A DNA stretch of 64,000 bases from Paenibacillus psychroresistens (GTDB taxonomy: Bacteria; Bacillota; Bacilli; Paenibacillales; NBRC-103111), in assembly GCF_009728935.1 (NCBI RefSeq), contig NZ_CP034235.1:7217501-7281500 (forward strand), in the 5' to 3' direction. The notes beneath the pieces are model-generated. The model did not search any database, was not told the origin of the DNA, and saw nothing but the letters and a program-made list of their open reading frames with translations. This document shows positions 23,674 through 32,603 of this stretch, piece by piece; within the stretch, counting starts at the first letter, position 1; every line of letters starts with the position of its first letter. The position numbers and the translations under genes were made by a program.

Positions 23674-26600
23674 ATGCTAAAAAACACTTTAAAAACTCTA
23701 AATACTAAATTATTGTTGATCTTGCTGCTGCTCACAATTTCAATGCCTCAAATGACAGTTTTTGCTACCGATGGCATAATTCATGGTAAAGTGACTGATA
23801 CCAATGCGCATCCTATTCAAGGGATTCAACTTGAAATCAAAAACAGCAGTCATACAACCGTTGCTACGTTAATTACTAATTCAGATGGTGATTATTATGT
23901 AGGATCCCTCGATAACGGTATATTTTATGTGGATTTTTCAGATTCAAAGGGTTTTTATGGAAATCAAAGTACGACTATTTCCGTTACTGGAAATTACACT
24001 CTTAATCAAACATTAGCTCCCTCTTTAGCTATTTCAACTTATTATGATACAAACTATAATGCAGGTCTCTTTTCAGGATCATTGTCCTGGACATATACTG
24101 GCAATGTTACCGTTAGCTATAATGTTTATTACCTTGCCAACGACAATACAGTTCTTGCTCCACCAACTTCAGTAACAGGAGTTACCTATGCCATATCTAA
24201 TGTTCCACAAGGTGCCAAAAGAATCGGTATTCAAGTTATCGCTCCAAATGGGGAGCTTGGACCGATTATCTCAACTCCTTTATGGGATGCAGGTGCTTAT
24301 AATCCGCAAAATTTTAGTTTATACGATACAAATCCAGCCCCAGATGTTTATGAATTAAAACTAACATGGTCACATCCAATAGATGAATCTCAATTCAATA
24401 GATATGTGATTAATTATAAGGATAAAGACTATAACATAATTGGTACCGAAGTAGAGTTAACCTCTCAAGTTTCTAGTTATATACATACCCCCTCACTTAA
24501 TATAACAAGTGCTGTGTATTCTGTTCAGGTTAATCTAGAAACTAGCAATAATGAAATGGCTCCATTCTCTTTTAATATGTTAGTTTCCGATCTTACTACT
24601 GGAAAAGCCGCTGCGACGCCTGCCTCCAATTTAAGTTTAAAAGCACCCACTTCATTCCATTTCTACAATGATACCGATCCTGCTAGCCATTCTATTGGTG
24701 GTGCTCTGGATTGGACTGAGGCTGGAATCACAGGCTATGAAATGTATTTACTTGACGACAACGATATTAAATTAAGCTCAGTTCTAACCCTAGCTAAGCA
24801 ACCAGGTTACACAGGCAACTATTGGGTTTCACTTCCAAATGGAACTTCATTAACAGTAAATGGCGCAACTGCCAGCAAACTTGGTGTCTACCCTAAGGAT
24901 ATTAATGGCTCTGAAGGATTACCTATTATTATCAATATAGTTGATGTTGTAGGGGGAATACCGCAATCGGTTTTCTTCTATGATACAGACCAGGTTACTA
25001 ATCATGTTACAGGTACACTTTCTTGGTATAGCGCCATTAATGAGTCAGCGATAACAGGATACAAGGTTTATTTTGCGGATGAGGATAATAATTTGATCTT
25101 GCCAGCGATAACCTCTATTACCAAAGCCGCTTCTTCTCAAAGTTATACTCTAGCGATTGATCAAACGATTCCTCTGACATCAACGGGTATCCCGGCAACA
25201 AGAATCGCTGTTGTGTCTGTTAATGGTGCTACCATTGACCAGCAAGTAACGAAAGCGATCTGGGACAATTCATCTATTAACACCGGGAATATAACCTTTC
25301 AGGATAGGGACAGTCGTGCTGGAAAAATAGTTGCTTCTATCACATGGGGGAAGAGCAGCAATGAAGCTCTTTTTGAGGATTATGTAGTTTTCTATTACGA
25401 CTCCGGAATACCACATGTTATCGGTTCTGTTAGTAAATCAGGAATTGCAACTTATACTTTTAATTTAACAGAAACCCTGTACAATAATTTACCTGCTAAT
25501 CAAAACGTATTACAATTAGGCATTCGCAATACCAAAGGTGAAATTGCCCCTATTTCTCAAGTGATTGCTATAGTTGATAATACTCTAACTAATCCTAGTC
25601 TCCCAACTGCAACAACTAATATTCCAGCAGTTAATGGTTTAATCTTCTTAGATAGTGATACATTGCCGGGCAAAATCGGTGGTTCTCTGGCTATTACGGA
25701 TTCAAGCCCATACAATGGCTTTGACAGCTATATGGTCTATTTTGTTAACGACGCAGGTGTTCGAATTCAATCTATTGCCCAAATATCAAAAACATATAAT
25801 TCTACTATACAAATGACTATTCCTGTGAATACTTTGATTCCTAACGGAGCTAGTGCAATTGGTGTTTTCGCGAAGAATGCTAGTGGAGAAAGCTCTAATG
25901 GCACTTTCGCTCTCATTTGGGATTCGCCTCGCCCTATAATATCAAATCCTTACTTTGAAGATACCGATTTAAGAGCAGGCTTAGTTACTCCCATCCTTCA
26001 TTGGGATAGGTTAGCAGATGAAACCCATGTCAGTAAATATGTAGTCTACTTTATCGATTCCAATAATAATAGACAGATTCTAACTAAAACGGATAAAACA
26101 GCAGGCTCAGGAGCTTATTCATTTCCGATCCCCTCTGACGTATATACAAATATTATGAATTATGACGCTAGATCTATTCTAATAGGGATTGAGGATACAT
26201 CGGGCAATGTTATTTATCTTCCTGCTTACTTCAACCAAGTGTATGATAATACCCAAAGCAAAACTATACCTCAGTTATCTCCACCATTAGTTGATACTTT
26301 GCCTGTTGTGAATAATGTAACATTCAACTATAACGCACAAAATACGGCCAACGAGCTTAACTGGCATTATCCTGAGAATAGTTCCAATATTGAAGGCTAT
26401 GAGCTTTACTTCTTGGATAAAATGGGCCAAAAGCTTGGATCTATCCTCACACTTAAAAAATCTTATTACGGAGAAAGTAGTGTTTTTCTTCCATCTACTC
26501 TTGTTTATCCAACGAATGCAAGTAAAATTGGGATCTTTGCTAAAACCGTAAATGGCGAAGAAAGCAGACAATATACAGCGATTCCTTTGTTCCATTTAGT

Positions 26601-26742
26601 AAGAGCAGCAATTGACCCACTTGCTGAAGGCGTTGGAATTAATAAAATAATTAGTTTCATATCAGGCAATGGCGGATTCCAAAAGCAAGATATCGAAGAT
26701 TTACTTGGTTTGATCGACCTTATTACTAATCCTGAAGAATAA
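23674..26742 (+). CDS. Large secreted protein with eight Fn3-like repeats
   Basis: 1022-residue exported protein. Signal peptide about 8-32 (LLLILLLLTISMPQM), then a carboxypeptidase-regulatory-like beta sandwich (GKVTDTNAHPIQGI, about 37-110). About eight related modules of 94-123 residues follow, each opening with an aromatic-x-D-T/S-D box (YYDTN, LYDTN, YNDTD, FYDTD, FQDRD, FLDSD, FEDTD, FNYNA) and holding a YxVYF-type strand. The C-terminus (VGINKIISFISG..DIEDLLGLID) looks like a degenerate EF-hand/dockerin-like helix pair. No catalytic site and no SLH or LPXTG anchor is seen. I start at ATG 23674, after GGGGGAAACGG, rather than at the ATG six codons earlier. Role unknown; likely adhesive or structural. 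Confidence 0.85.
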   Translation: MLKNTLKTLNTKLLLILLLLTISMPQMTVFATDGIIHGKVTDTNAHPIQGIQLEIKNSSHTTVATLITNSDGDYYVGSLDNGIFYVDFSDSKGFYGNQSTTISVTGNYTLNQTLAPSLAISTYYDTNYNAGLFSGSLSWTYTGNVTVSYNVYYLANDNTVLAPPTSVTGVTYAISNVPQGAKRIGIQVIAPNGELGPIISTPLWDAGAYNPQNFSLYDTNPAPDVYELKLTWSHPIDESQFNRYVINYKDKDYNIIGTEVELTSQVSSYIHTPSLNITSAVYSVQVNLETSNNEMAPFSFNMLVSDLTTGKAAATPASNLSLKAPTSFHFYNDTDPASHSIGGALDWTEAGITGYEMYLLDDNDIKLSSVLTLAKQPGYTGNYWVSLPNGTSLTVNGATASKLGVYPKDINGSEGLPIIINIVDVVGGIPQSVFFYDTDQVTNHVTGTLSWYSAINESAITGYKVYFADEDNNLILPAITSITKAASSQSYTLAIDQTIPLTSTGIPATRIAVVSVNGATIDQQVTKAIWDNSSINTGNITFQDRDSRAGKIVASITWGKSSNEALFEDYVVFYYDSGIPHVIGSVSKSGIATYTFNLTETLYNNLPANQNVLQLGIRNTKGEIAPISQVIAIVDNTLTNPSLPTATTNIPAVNGLIFLDSDTLPGKIGGSLAITDSSPYNGFDSYMVYFVNDAGVRIQSIAQISKTYNSTIQMTIPVNTLIPNGASAIGVFAKNASGESSNGTFALIWDSPRPIISNPYFEDTDLRAGLVTPILHWDRLADETHVSKYVVYFIDSNNNRQILTKTDKTAGSGAYSFPIPSDVYTNIMNYDARSILIGIEDTSGNVIYLPAYFNQVYDNTQSKTIPQLSPPLVDTLPVVNNVTFNYNAQNTANELNWHYPENSSNIEGYELYFLDKMGQKLGSILTLKKSYYGESSVFLPSTLVYPTNASKIGIFAKTVNGEESRQYTAIPLFHLVRAAIDPLAEGVGINKIISFISGNGGFQKQDIEDLLGLIDLITNPEE

Positions 26743-26761
26743 TTCTTAGTTTGATATAAAA

Positions 26762-26798
26762 GATGAGGATTCAGGCCGTTATGGTCTGAATCCTCATC
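26762..26798. terminator. Bidirectional terminator between convergent genes
   Basis: Near-perfect 16-bp stem GATGAGGATTCAGGCC / GGTCTGAATCCTCATC, 5-base loop. It serves both the repeat-protein gene and the minus-strand glycosyltransferase. Confidence 0.88.
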
Positions 26799-26806
26799 TT
26801 TCTATA

Positions 26807-28267
26807 TTAGAGTTTACTGCCATGCTTAAGCTGATCGCCTGTTTGTTCTAATTGGTTGAGTCTGACTTCAAGCTCCTTCATCTCTGGAAAACGAGCTTGA
26901 ATTTGTTTATAGATTTGCTGGGCTTCTGGCAACTTGCCTGCTAATCGTGCAACGTCGGCTAATAGCATGTCTGCTTTCCATTGCGAAATTTGGTGATCAG
27001 CCGAAACACTGCTGCGATAGGTTGTAAAATCCTGTTTAGCCTTTTTTATATTTTTTTCAGCTTCCTTGGCTTGTTGGATAGCTCTACGAACATTTATCTG
27101 CGCTAAGAAAAAGGAGGCATCGGGGTAATCATTAAATATAGCTAGCGCCTTATGACAGGCAGCCTCTGCTTCATCCAGTTGATTTAAGGGCATATATATC
27201 TTCACCATAAGCATGTAAACCTCAACCATGCGGCCGAATCTAGGTTGCTGCTCAGCCAATTGTTCCGTTCTTAAGAGGATCTCCAAAGCTTTAACTGTGT
27301 CTCCCCCCCCAAATGTTTCCCTGCCATAAAAATACCACCAACCTGGATTATCGGGCTCATCCACAACCATTTGTTTAAGCAGTGTTATATTTCGCTGCAG
27401 TTTATTCTTCTGCTGCATGATTGTTGGCTCATAACCATCGTGATTGACTCGAATTCTTACTTTAGCATTCCTATGATCCGCTTCGTACATACCAAATTCA
27501 GCGGATATCACCTGCTCATGAACTTTTCCAGAATAAATTAATCCTCTATTCATAGCGAACATTCTAGATTGAGAAACATCCGGTGTAACCTTACCGTTTA
27601 CAATATTATTCTGCCAAATATGAAGAATAGGTGCGACTGGCGAAGAGTGGAATAACCCTGCGATCTGACGTACATAAGGGATATCCTCCTTGAATAAAAG
27701 CTCATCTCCATCGACCCAAAGCACCCAATCTGTAGTGATAGCGGCAAGACCAGCATTACGAGCAGCCGCAAAATCATCCGACCATGCATAATGAATAAGC
27801 CGAACTTTAGGCATAGATTGAGCTATCTCAATCGTTCTATCCGTTGATCCAGTATCTATAACTACTATCTCATCAACGGCATCCGCTAAATGGCTTAAGC
27901 ACTTCTCGATAAGACGTTCTTCATTTTTTACAAGTACAGCAGCAGTAATTGTAACGCTTGGCACCTCTAATAATTTAGCTACAATGTCACTTTTCGTTGG
28001 TTTTTTAATAGCCTGCAGAGCTTTTTGGACTGCTCCAATCCAAACAGCTTCAGGATCGAGCAGCCATGCTCTTTCAAATATCTGCGCAGCGGTAATGCCA
28101 ATCCCTTGCTGTAATAAGGCCTCGCCGAGTAAAACCCAGCTTTGTGCTACCAGTGGTGCAGCTTGTACCGCTTCACATGCCATCATTTCAGCCTCAAGAT
28201 AACGTTTCGTTTGAAGCGCAGCAATTATAGGGGCATGCATGGACTCTATGGTTCTTGGTTCGTTCAT
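26807..28267 (-). CDS. Family 2 glycosyltransferase with TPR regions
   Basis: 486-residue cytosolic protein. A helical TPR-like segment (about 1-95) precedes a GT2 domain with AVLVKNEERLIEKCL, VVIDTGSTDRT and the metal-binding VLWVDGDELLF. The C-terminal third (about 300-470) is again helical repeats (ALEILLRTEQLAEQQ, ALAIFNDYPDASFFLAQ). This layout is common in SunS/glycan-type transferases that modify surface polymers or proteins. The acceptor is unknown, though two secreted proteins flank it. I start at ATG 28267, 11 bases after GGAGG. Confidence 0.87.
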   Translation of the reverse strand: MNEPRTIESMHAPIIAALQTKRYLEAEMMACEAVQAAPLVAQSWVLLGEALLQQGIGITAAQIFERAWLLDPEAVWIGAVQKALQAIKKPTKSDIVAKLLEVPSVTITAAVLVKNEERLIEKCLSHLADAVDEIVVIDTGSTDRTIEIAQSMPKVRLIHYAWSDDFAAARNAGLAAITTDWVLWVDGDELLFKEDIPYVRQIAGLFHSSPVAPILHIWQNNIVNGKVTPDVSQSRMFAMNRGLIYSGKVHEQVISAEFGMYEADHRNAKVRIRVNHDGYEPTIMQQKNKLQRNITLLKQMVVDEPDNPGWWYFYGRETFGGGDTVKALEILLRTEQLAEQQPRFGRMVEVYMLMVKIYMPLNQLDEAEAACHKALAIFNDYPDASFFLAQINVRRAIQQAKEAEKNIKKAKQDFTTYRSSVSADHQISQWKADMLLADVARLAGKLPEAQQIYKQIQARFPEMKELEVRLNQLEQTGDQLKHGSKL

Positions 28268-28292
28268 TAGTTTAGTAACCTCCATGTAAAAA

Positions 28293-28336
28293 GGAGCTAA
28301 GAAGAACGGGTTTCGTTCTTCTTAAGCTCCGTTTTT
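28293..28336 (-). terminator. Terminator after the EF-hand/Ig-like protein gene
   Basis: Long stem GGAGCTTAAGAAGAACG / CGTTCTTCTTAGCTCC with a short loop and T-run on the minus strand. It insulates the glycosyltransferase gene from the one upstream. Confidence 0.85.
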
Positions 28337-28355
28337 ATTTAATAATATCTTATTA

Positions 28356-29792
28356 TTAGCTAGGAGAAACATACATAACAAAAGTTTTATGTATTGTTTC
28401 TTCATCTTGTAATCCAAAAACTGTAAATATTTTTGTGCCTGATGGATTTGTATTAAATCTTAAATTGCCAGACCCAGTTTCGTAGGATGTACCGACTCCA
28501 TGAATTGATTCAAATGTTTCGCCTGATGTAAAATATTCTGAAAACTTTAATGTTCCAGTGGAGCCAACATAAAATGATTTGTTTAATACATACAAATCAA
28601 TATCTAGCGTAGTTGAACCGCCACGACCATCATCTGCAGTAATTGTAGCATGGGCTTTCTTATCACTTCCAGATACATGGAGCAAATTTCCTGTAATTGA
28701 AGTACTTAGATAAGGATCGGAACCAATAGGGGTAGTAGTAATAGTAAAAGTGAGTGGATCACCATCAGGATCTGAGATTAATTGCTTCAAATCATAATCT
28801 GCTCCATTATTGAAAATCAATTCTTGCAAATACTCATCATAAATGACAGGCGCATCATTTGTTCTAGCAATGGTACGGAATGTAAGATTGGCCACTTTAG
28901 AACCACCATGCTGATCTTCGGCAATAATAGTATAAGTAGTGCTCCCTATCATATCACCATAAATTGACAATTGAGTATTTCCGCATGAAGATGTCACATC
29001 AACATTTGGGGTAGTACTTGTTGTTTCATCTGTGCTTAATACTCTATAAAGTCTTAAGTGTAAGTAGTCTTCTTCATCTGCATCCTTAAATATATCCGAT
29101 AAATTTATATCTCTATCTCTTCCCTGTTCAATATTAAGCAAATTCGAAGCAAATTCCCCATCTAATTCTGGACTTGAATTCGCATATCCTGCTGGAATAT
29201 ATCCAAGTAATTTAGTAATCTCGGCATGATCTATTACATTATCTTGATTAAGATCAGCTGCAAGAGAGGTAGATTCAATAGGATGTGATAAAGCATACAC
29301 AATATCACCAATGTCCAAACCATCCTTCACACCATTTTGCCCTCTATCCAATGTGTTTGCGGTAATTGCCGGATCAAAACTTACTAAATTGAAGAAAAAT
29401 TGTTCTCCTCCAGTAGTTTCTACTGTAATTGTTGATGTGCCAAGGTTATGACTGTCAACTCTGAGGATTTCACCACTAAAATTACTAGTAACATATCCAG
29501 TTACGTCAGAATTAGAAATGGATACAACTCCCGAAAGGTGATATTGTGAACCACTACCCCATATTTCATCATTAGTATAATCCAAATATTGATTATTATC
29601 CTGCATAGATTGACTCGATAAATCAAATGTTAATGATTTTAGTGAGACTGGATCTTTAGCCAAAGCATATGAATCATGAAACAAAAAAGACGACATTGAT
29701 ACTAATGGTACCATAGCAAGCGTTGTAGCTATTTTATGTATGTTTCTTGATGTGGACCCTGCTTTTTTAATTTTATTACGTTTCGCCATCAT
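28356..29792 (-). CDS. Secreted protein with tandem EF-hands and Ig-like domains
   Basis: 478-residue exported protein. A basic N-terminus (MMAKRNKIKKAG) and a hydrophobic stretch to about 45 form a signal. A beta domain follows, then two EF-hand/dockerin-like loops: DRGQNGVKDGLD and DLNQDNVIDHAE, with ligands at positions 1, 3, 5, 9 and 12. Two cadherin/Ig-like modules follow, each with the D-P/A-D-G/E type box (DIFKDADEED, LISDPDGDPLTF) and NDAPVI. I start at ATG 29792 after AGGACGG. A role in calcium-dependent surface assembly is plausible; no enzyme motif is seen. Confidence 0.8.
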   Translation of the reverse strand: MMAKRNKIKKAGSTSRNIHKIATTLAMVPLVSMSSFLFHDSYALAKDPVSLKSLTFDLSSQSMQDNNQYLDYTNDEIWGSGSQYHLSGVVSISNSDVTGYVTSNFSGEILRVDSHNLGTSTITVETTGGEQFFFNLVSFDPAITANTLDRGQNGVKDGLDIGDIVYALSHPIESTSLAADLNQDNVIDHAEITKLLGYIPAGYANSSPELDGEFASNLLNIEQGRDRDINLSDIFKDADEEDYLHLRLYRVLSTDETTSTTPNVDVTSSCGNTQLSIYGDMIGSTTYTIIAEDQHGGSKVANLTFRTIARTNDAPVIYDEYLQELIFNNGADYDLKQLISDPDGDPLTFTITTTPIGSDPYLSTSITGNLLHVSGSDKKAHATITADDGRGGSTTLDIDLYVLNKSFYVGSTGTLKFSEYFTSGETFESIHGVGTSYETGSGNLRFNTNPSGTKIFTVFGLQDEETIHKTFVMYVSPS

Positions 29793-29906
29793 TCTCACCG
29801 TCCTAAATATATATAAACAAATAATAGCATATTTTGTCACATGAAAAACAGTGCCTATTTAACTAGACATTGAAATTTCTTGAGTCTTTAGTCCGATTAT
29901 GCAGCT

Positions 29907-30023
29907 TTATTTATTAGTTAAAATTACAGATTTAGTAGATTTGTCCCAGCTTACATTAGCTCCAACGGATTTACAGATGAAACGCACAGGGACTAAAGTC
30001 TTTTCCAGAAAAAAAGAGCCATT
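29907..30023 (-). pseudogene. Remnant of a stalk (copper amine oxidase N-like) domain
   Basis: The minus strand translates to 38 residues containing TLVPVRFICKSVGANVSWD and KSTKSVILTNK before a stop. That is the C-terminal half of the repeat found in Paenibacillus stalk-domain proteins. A TAG stop precedes it and there is no start or ribosome site; its beginning lies inside the terminator of the VOC gene. It is therefore the decayed end of a lost gene. A complete protein of this class is present at 54048. Confidence 0.7.
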
Positions 30024-30039
30024 CTATGAATGGACTCTT
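30011..30039 (-). terminator. Terminator of the VOC dioxygenase gene
   Basis: Stem AAGAGTCCATTC / GAATGGCTCTT with a 3-base loop followed by T-run on the minus strand, 26 bases after the stop. Confidence 0.88.
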
Positions 30040-30065
30040 GGGGGATGTTTCCTAAATAAAATTCA

Positions 30066-30926
30066 TTAAACCTGACTCACCAGCAAAATCTTATTCTTCG
30101 ACGGATCTTGAACGAACCAGCCTTCGTCTGATGGCTCAACTGAAATGTCTGCAATGCGCAGCTTATTAAGAACTTCTTCCAGTGCAGCTTTATCCGGCAG
30201 CACAATGGTATAATAGCGCAGACCTGCCGCATTATCTGGAGGCTGAGGAGCGCCAACACCCGCCCAAACGTTCATCCCTAAATGGTGATGATACCCGCCT
30301 GCAGATAGGAATAACGCTGAATTAGCCATGTGTGCCATGATCTTGAATCCAAGAATGTCAACATAAAACTGCTCCGTCGCTTTCAAATCTGCAACATGAA
30401 GGTGAATATGCCCCATTACAGTTCCCTCAGCTAATCCACTCCACTCTGCATCTCCAGCTTCATCTATCAAACCCTGCCACTCGATCGGATCGACTGCCAT
30501 TTTAATTTCGCCATTCTCGTTATATGTCCATTCATTTCTAGGTCGGTCCACATAAATCTCAATGCCGTTATTCTCTGGATCCGCGATATATAAAGCCTCA
30601 CTAACCAAATGATCCGCTTGACCTACATGAAGGTTATGTTTAATTAAATTGCGGACAGACAAGCTTAAATCATTACGCGTTGGTACCAGAATGGCAAAAT
30701 GGTAAAGCCCTGTTGTGTTCTTGCGCGGCAAAACTACTGCGTTTGGAATCTTTTCAAGAACCAATAGTGGGTTACGGCCATCAGTTGTGAGCTCAACCTT
30801 AAGCTCATTCTCACTAAGTACCCTAAAGCCAACAACGTCTTGATAAAACTGAGCAGATCGCTCTAAGTCACTAACCTTTAGATATACAGCACCTATCGAG
30901 GTTTGCGGGTGAATGGGATGTGTCAT
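30066..30926 (-). CDS. VOC family ring-cleavage dioxygenase (CatE-like)
   Basis: 286-residue protein with two vicinal-oxygen-chelate modules (about 8-115 and 165-285). Likely iron ligands are the His in MGHIHLHVADL and a Glu/His near the other module (GIEIYVDRPRNEW). It resembles B. subtilis CatE (catechol 2,3-dioxygenase, YfiE). Its true substrate is not fixed by sequence and may be a quinol or catechol. I start at MTHPIHPQ (30926), 8 bases after AAGGAAGG. It is monocistronic. Confidence 0.88.
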   Translation of the reverse strand: MTHPIHPQTSIGAVYLKVSDLERSAQFYQDVVGFRVLSENELKVELTTDGRNPLLVLEKIPNAVVLPRKNTTGLYHFAILVPTRNDLSLSVRNLIKHNLHVGQADHLVSEALYIADPENNGIEIYVDRPRNEWTYNENGEIKMAVDPIEWQGLIDEAGDAEWSGLAEGTVMGHIHLHVADLKATEQFYVDILGFKIMAHMANSALFLSAGGYHHHLGMNVWAGVGAPQPPDNAAGLRYYTIVLPDKAALEEVLNKLRIADISVEPSDEGWFVQDPSKNKILLVSQV

Positions 30927-31029
30927 TGTATAAGCCTTCCTTCTTAATGAACTTTTAGTGTCCACGCTAAATGTTTCGTTAATAACTTTATGTAAGTAAG
31001 TATATATTTATAAGCAAATAAAGTCAAGA

Positions 31030-31072
31030 AAACCCGAGCAACAAACACTATGCTAAGTGTTCATCATTCGGG
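31030..31072 (-). terminator. Terminator after the DHA2 exporter
   Basis: Bulged stem CCCGAATGATGAACACTTA / TAGTGTTTGTTGCTCGGG and a TTTTC end on the minus strand, 23 bases after the stop. Confidence 0.75.
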
Positions 31073-31094
31073 CCTTTTCTAACCTTAATTTCCC

Positions 31095-32552
31095 CTAACC
31101 CATTTCCACTATTGGAGCTGGTGCAGCTGTTCCTTCAACCTTAGGCCGTTTCAGTGTAGTTGCCAGTAACAAGCCAAGTATCGCAAGACAGGCAAGGATC
31201 AAATAAATGTTATGAAAAGCGTGAGTTATTGCTTCTGGCGAACGATTTTCTCCTGCTTTAACATAATAATTCGTCCGAGTAACAATTAACGTGGTTAGCC
31301 CGGCTACAGAGAAGGAAGTCACAACTTGTTGAGCAGCGCTTGTTAAAGAGGTAACTCGGCTGACTAGATTCCTAGGTGCAGCTTGAATCAAATGAGTGTT
31401 GAGCGCAAGGAACGATAGCCCCATTCCCATTCCAATCAATGCACGAGGGATCAAGAATGACCAAGCACTATCTCCTGGATTAATATACGAGATAAGGTAA
31501 GTGCCGATAGCAACAAGGATTAAGCCAACAACAACCAATGGCCTTGCTCCAATGCGGTCATATAATCGGCCTCCAATTGGCATACAAATAGCAGCTGCCA
31601 GTGCTTGAGGGAGCGTCCATATCCCTGCATGATAAGCACTCATCCCCATCATTATCTGCATAAAGTAAGGTACTGTAAAAATAATCCCAAACATAGTAAA
31701 CTGCAGCACCCACTGCACCAGGATTCCCCGCGTAAATAAGGCTGAACGGAATACTCGGAGCTCTAATAACGGTTGTTTTTTATTGGAAAGCTCTACGTAA
31801 ATAAATAAAAGCAATGAGATTACCCCAACTATTAGACCCACTATGGTTTTTGTTGATGTCCAGCTGGTTCCACCTTCACTAAGCCCATAGGATAGACTCA
31901 CAAAAGCGAGCGGACCTAGGATAATCCCCAAAACATCCAGTGAGGTTGCAGATAGTTTGGGAAATTTAGGTAACAGGATAAAGGTCAGAATTAAGCCAAT
32001 GATTCCAATAGGTACATTAATTAAGAAAATCCATTCCCATTTAACATAATCCACCAAGTAGCCTGACAGAATTGGACCAAGCGCAGGTGCGAGCAAGATA
32101 GGAATACCCATCATTCCCATAATTGCTCCTACTTTTTCAGGAGGGCTAAGCTTATAGGTCATTGCAAATGCAATTGGCGTAACCATCCCGCCACCTAATC
32201 CTTGTAGAATTCGATAAAAGATTAATTGATCGGCAGTAGTAGCAAATGCGCATAATACGGAACCAATTGTGAACAATATGAGTGAAATCATGAAGATGAT
32301 CTTAGCACCAAAACGATCCGTCATCCAACCTGCTAGCGGAATAACAGCTGCTTGTGCGAGCGCGTATCCTGTAACCGTCCATTGTATAACAGCTAGCGAA
32401 CTATGAAAATCTTCAACTAGTACGGGAATTGCCACATTAACAGCAGTGCTGTCCAGTATGACCATAAAAATCCCAATAATAATCGCAATCAGTGGTCCCA
32501 CCAGCTCACGAACTGTTTTAACTGGGGTAAAGCTTGTTGCTTCTCCAGACAT
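31095..32552 (-). CDS. DHA2 (EmrB/QacA) family MFS drug exporter
   Basis: 485-residue, about 14-helix proton-coupled exporter. The helix 1 motif LDSTAVNVAIP, the loop motif GWMTDRFGAK (motif A) and motif C (GPILSGYLVD) mark the DHA2 family. The last helices end near IVEMG. The substrate is not predictable. There is no TetR or MarR gene alongside. It sits 51 bases downstream of the chemoreceptor remnant. Confidence 0.92.
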   Translation of the reverse strand: MSGEATSFTPVKTVRELVGPLIAIIIGIFMVILDSTAVNVAIPVLVEDFHSSLAVIQWTVTGYALAQAAVIPLAGWMTDRFGAKIIFMISLILFTIGSVLCAFATTADQLIFYRILQGLGGGMVTPIAFAMTYKLSPPEKVGAIMGMMGIPILLAPALGPILSGYLVDYVKWEWIFLINVPIGIIGLILTFILLPKFPKLSATSLDVLGIILGPLAFVSLSYGLSEGGTSWTSTKTIVGLIVGVISLLLFIYVELSNKKQPLLELRVFRSALFTRGILVQWVLQFTMFGIIFTVPYFMQIMMGMSAYHAGIWTLPQALAAAICMPIGGRLYDRIGARPLVVVGLILVAIGTYLISYINPGDSAWSFLIPRALIGMGMGLSFLALNTHLIQAAPRNLVSRVTSLTSAAQQVVTSFSVAGLTTLIVTRTNYYVKAGENRSPEAITHAFHNIYLILACLAILGLLLATTLKRPKVEGTAAPAPIVEMG

Positions 32553-32603
32553 ATCTAAATCCCTCCTCTTAAATTTACTATATAACTCTTTCTTCTTTAT
32601 TTA

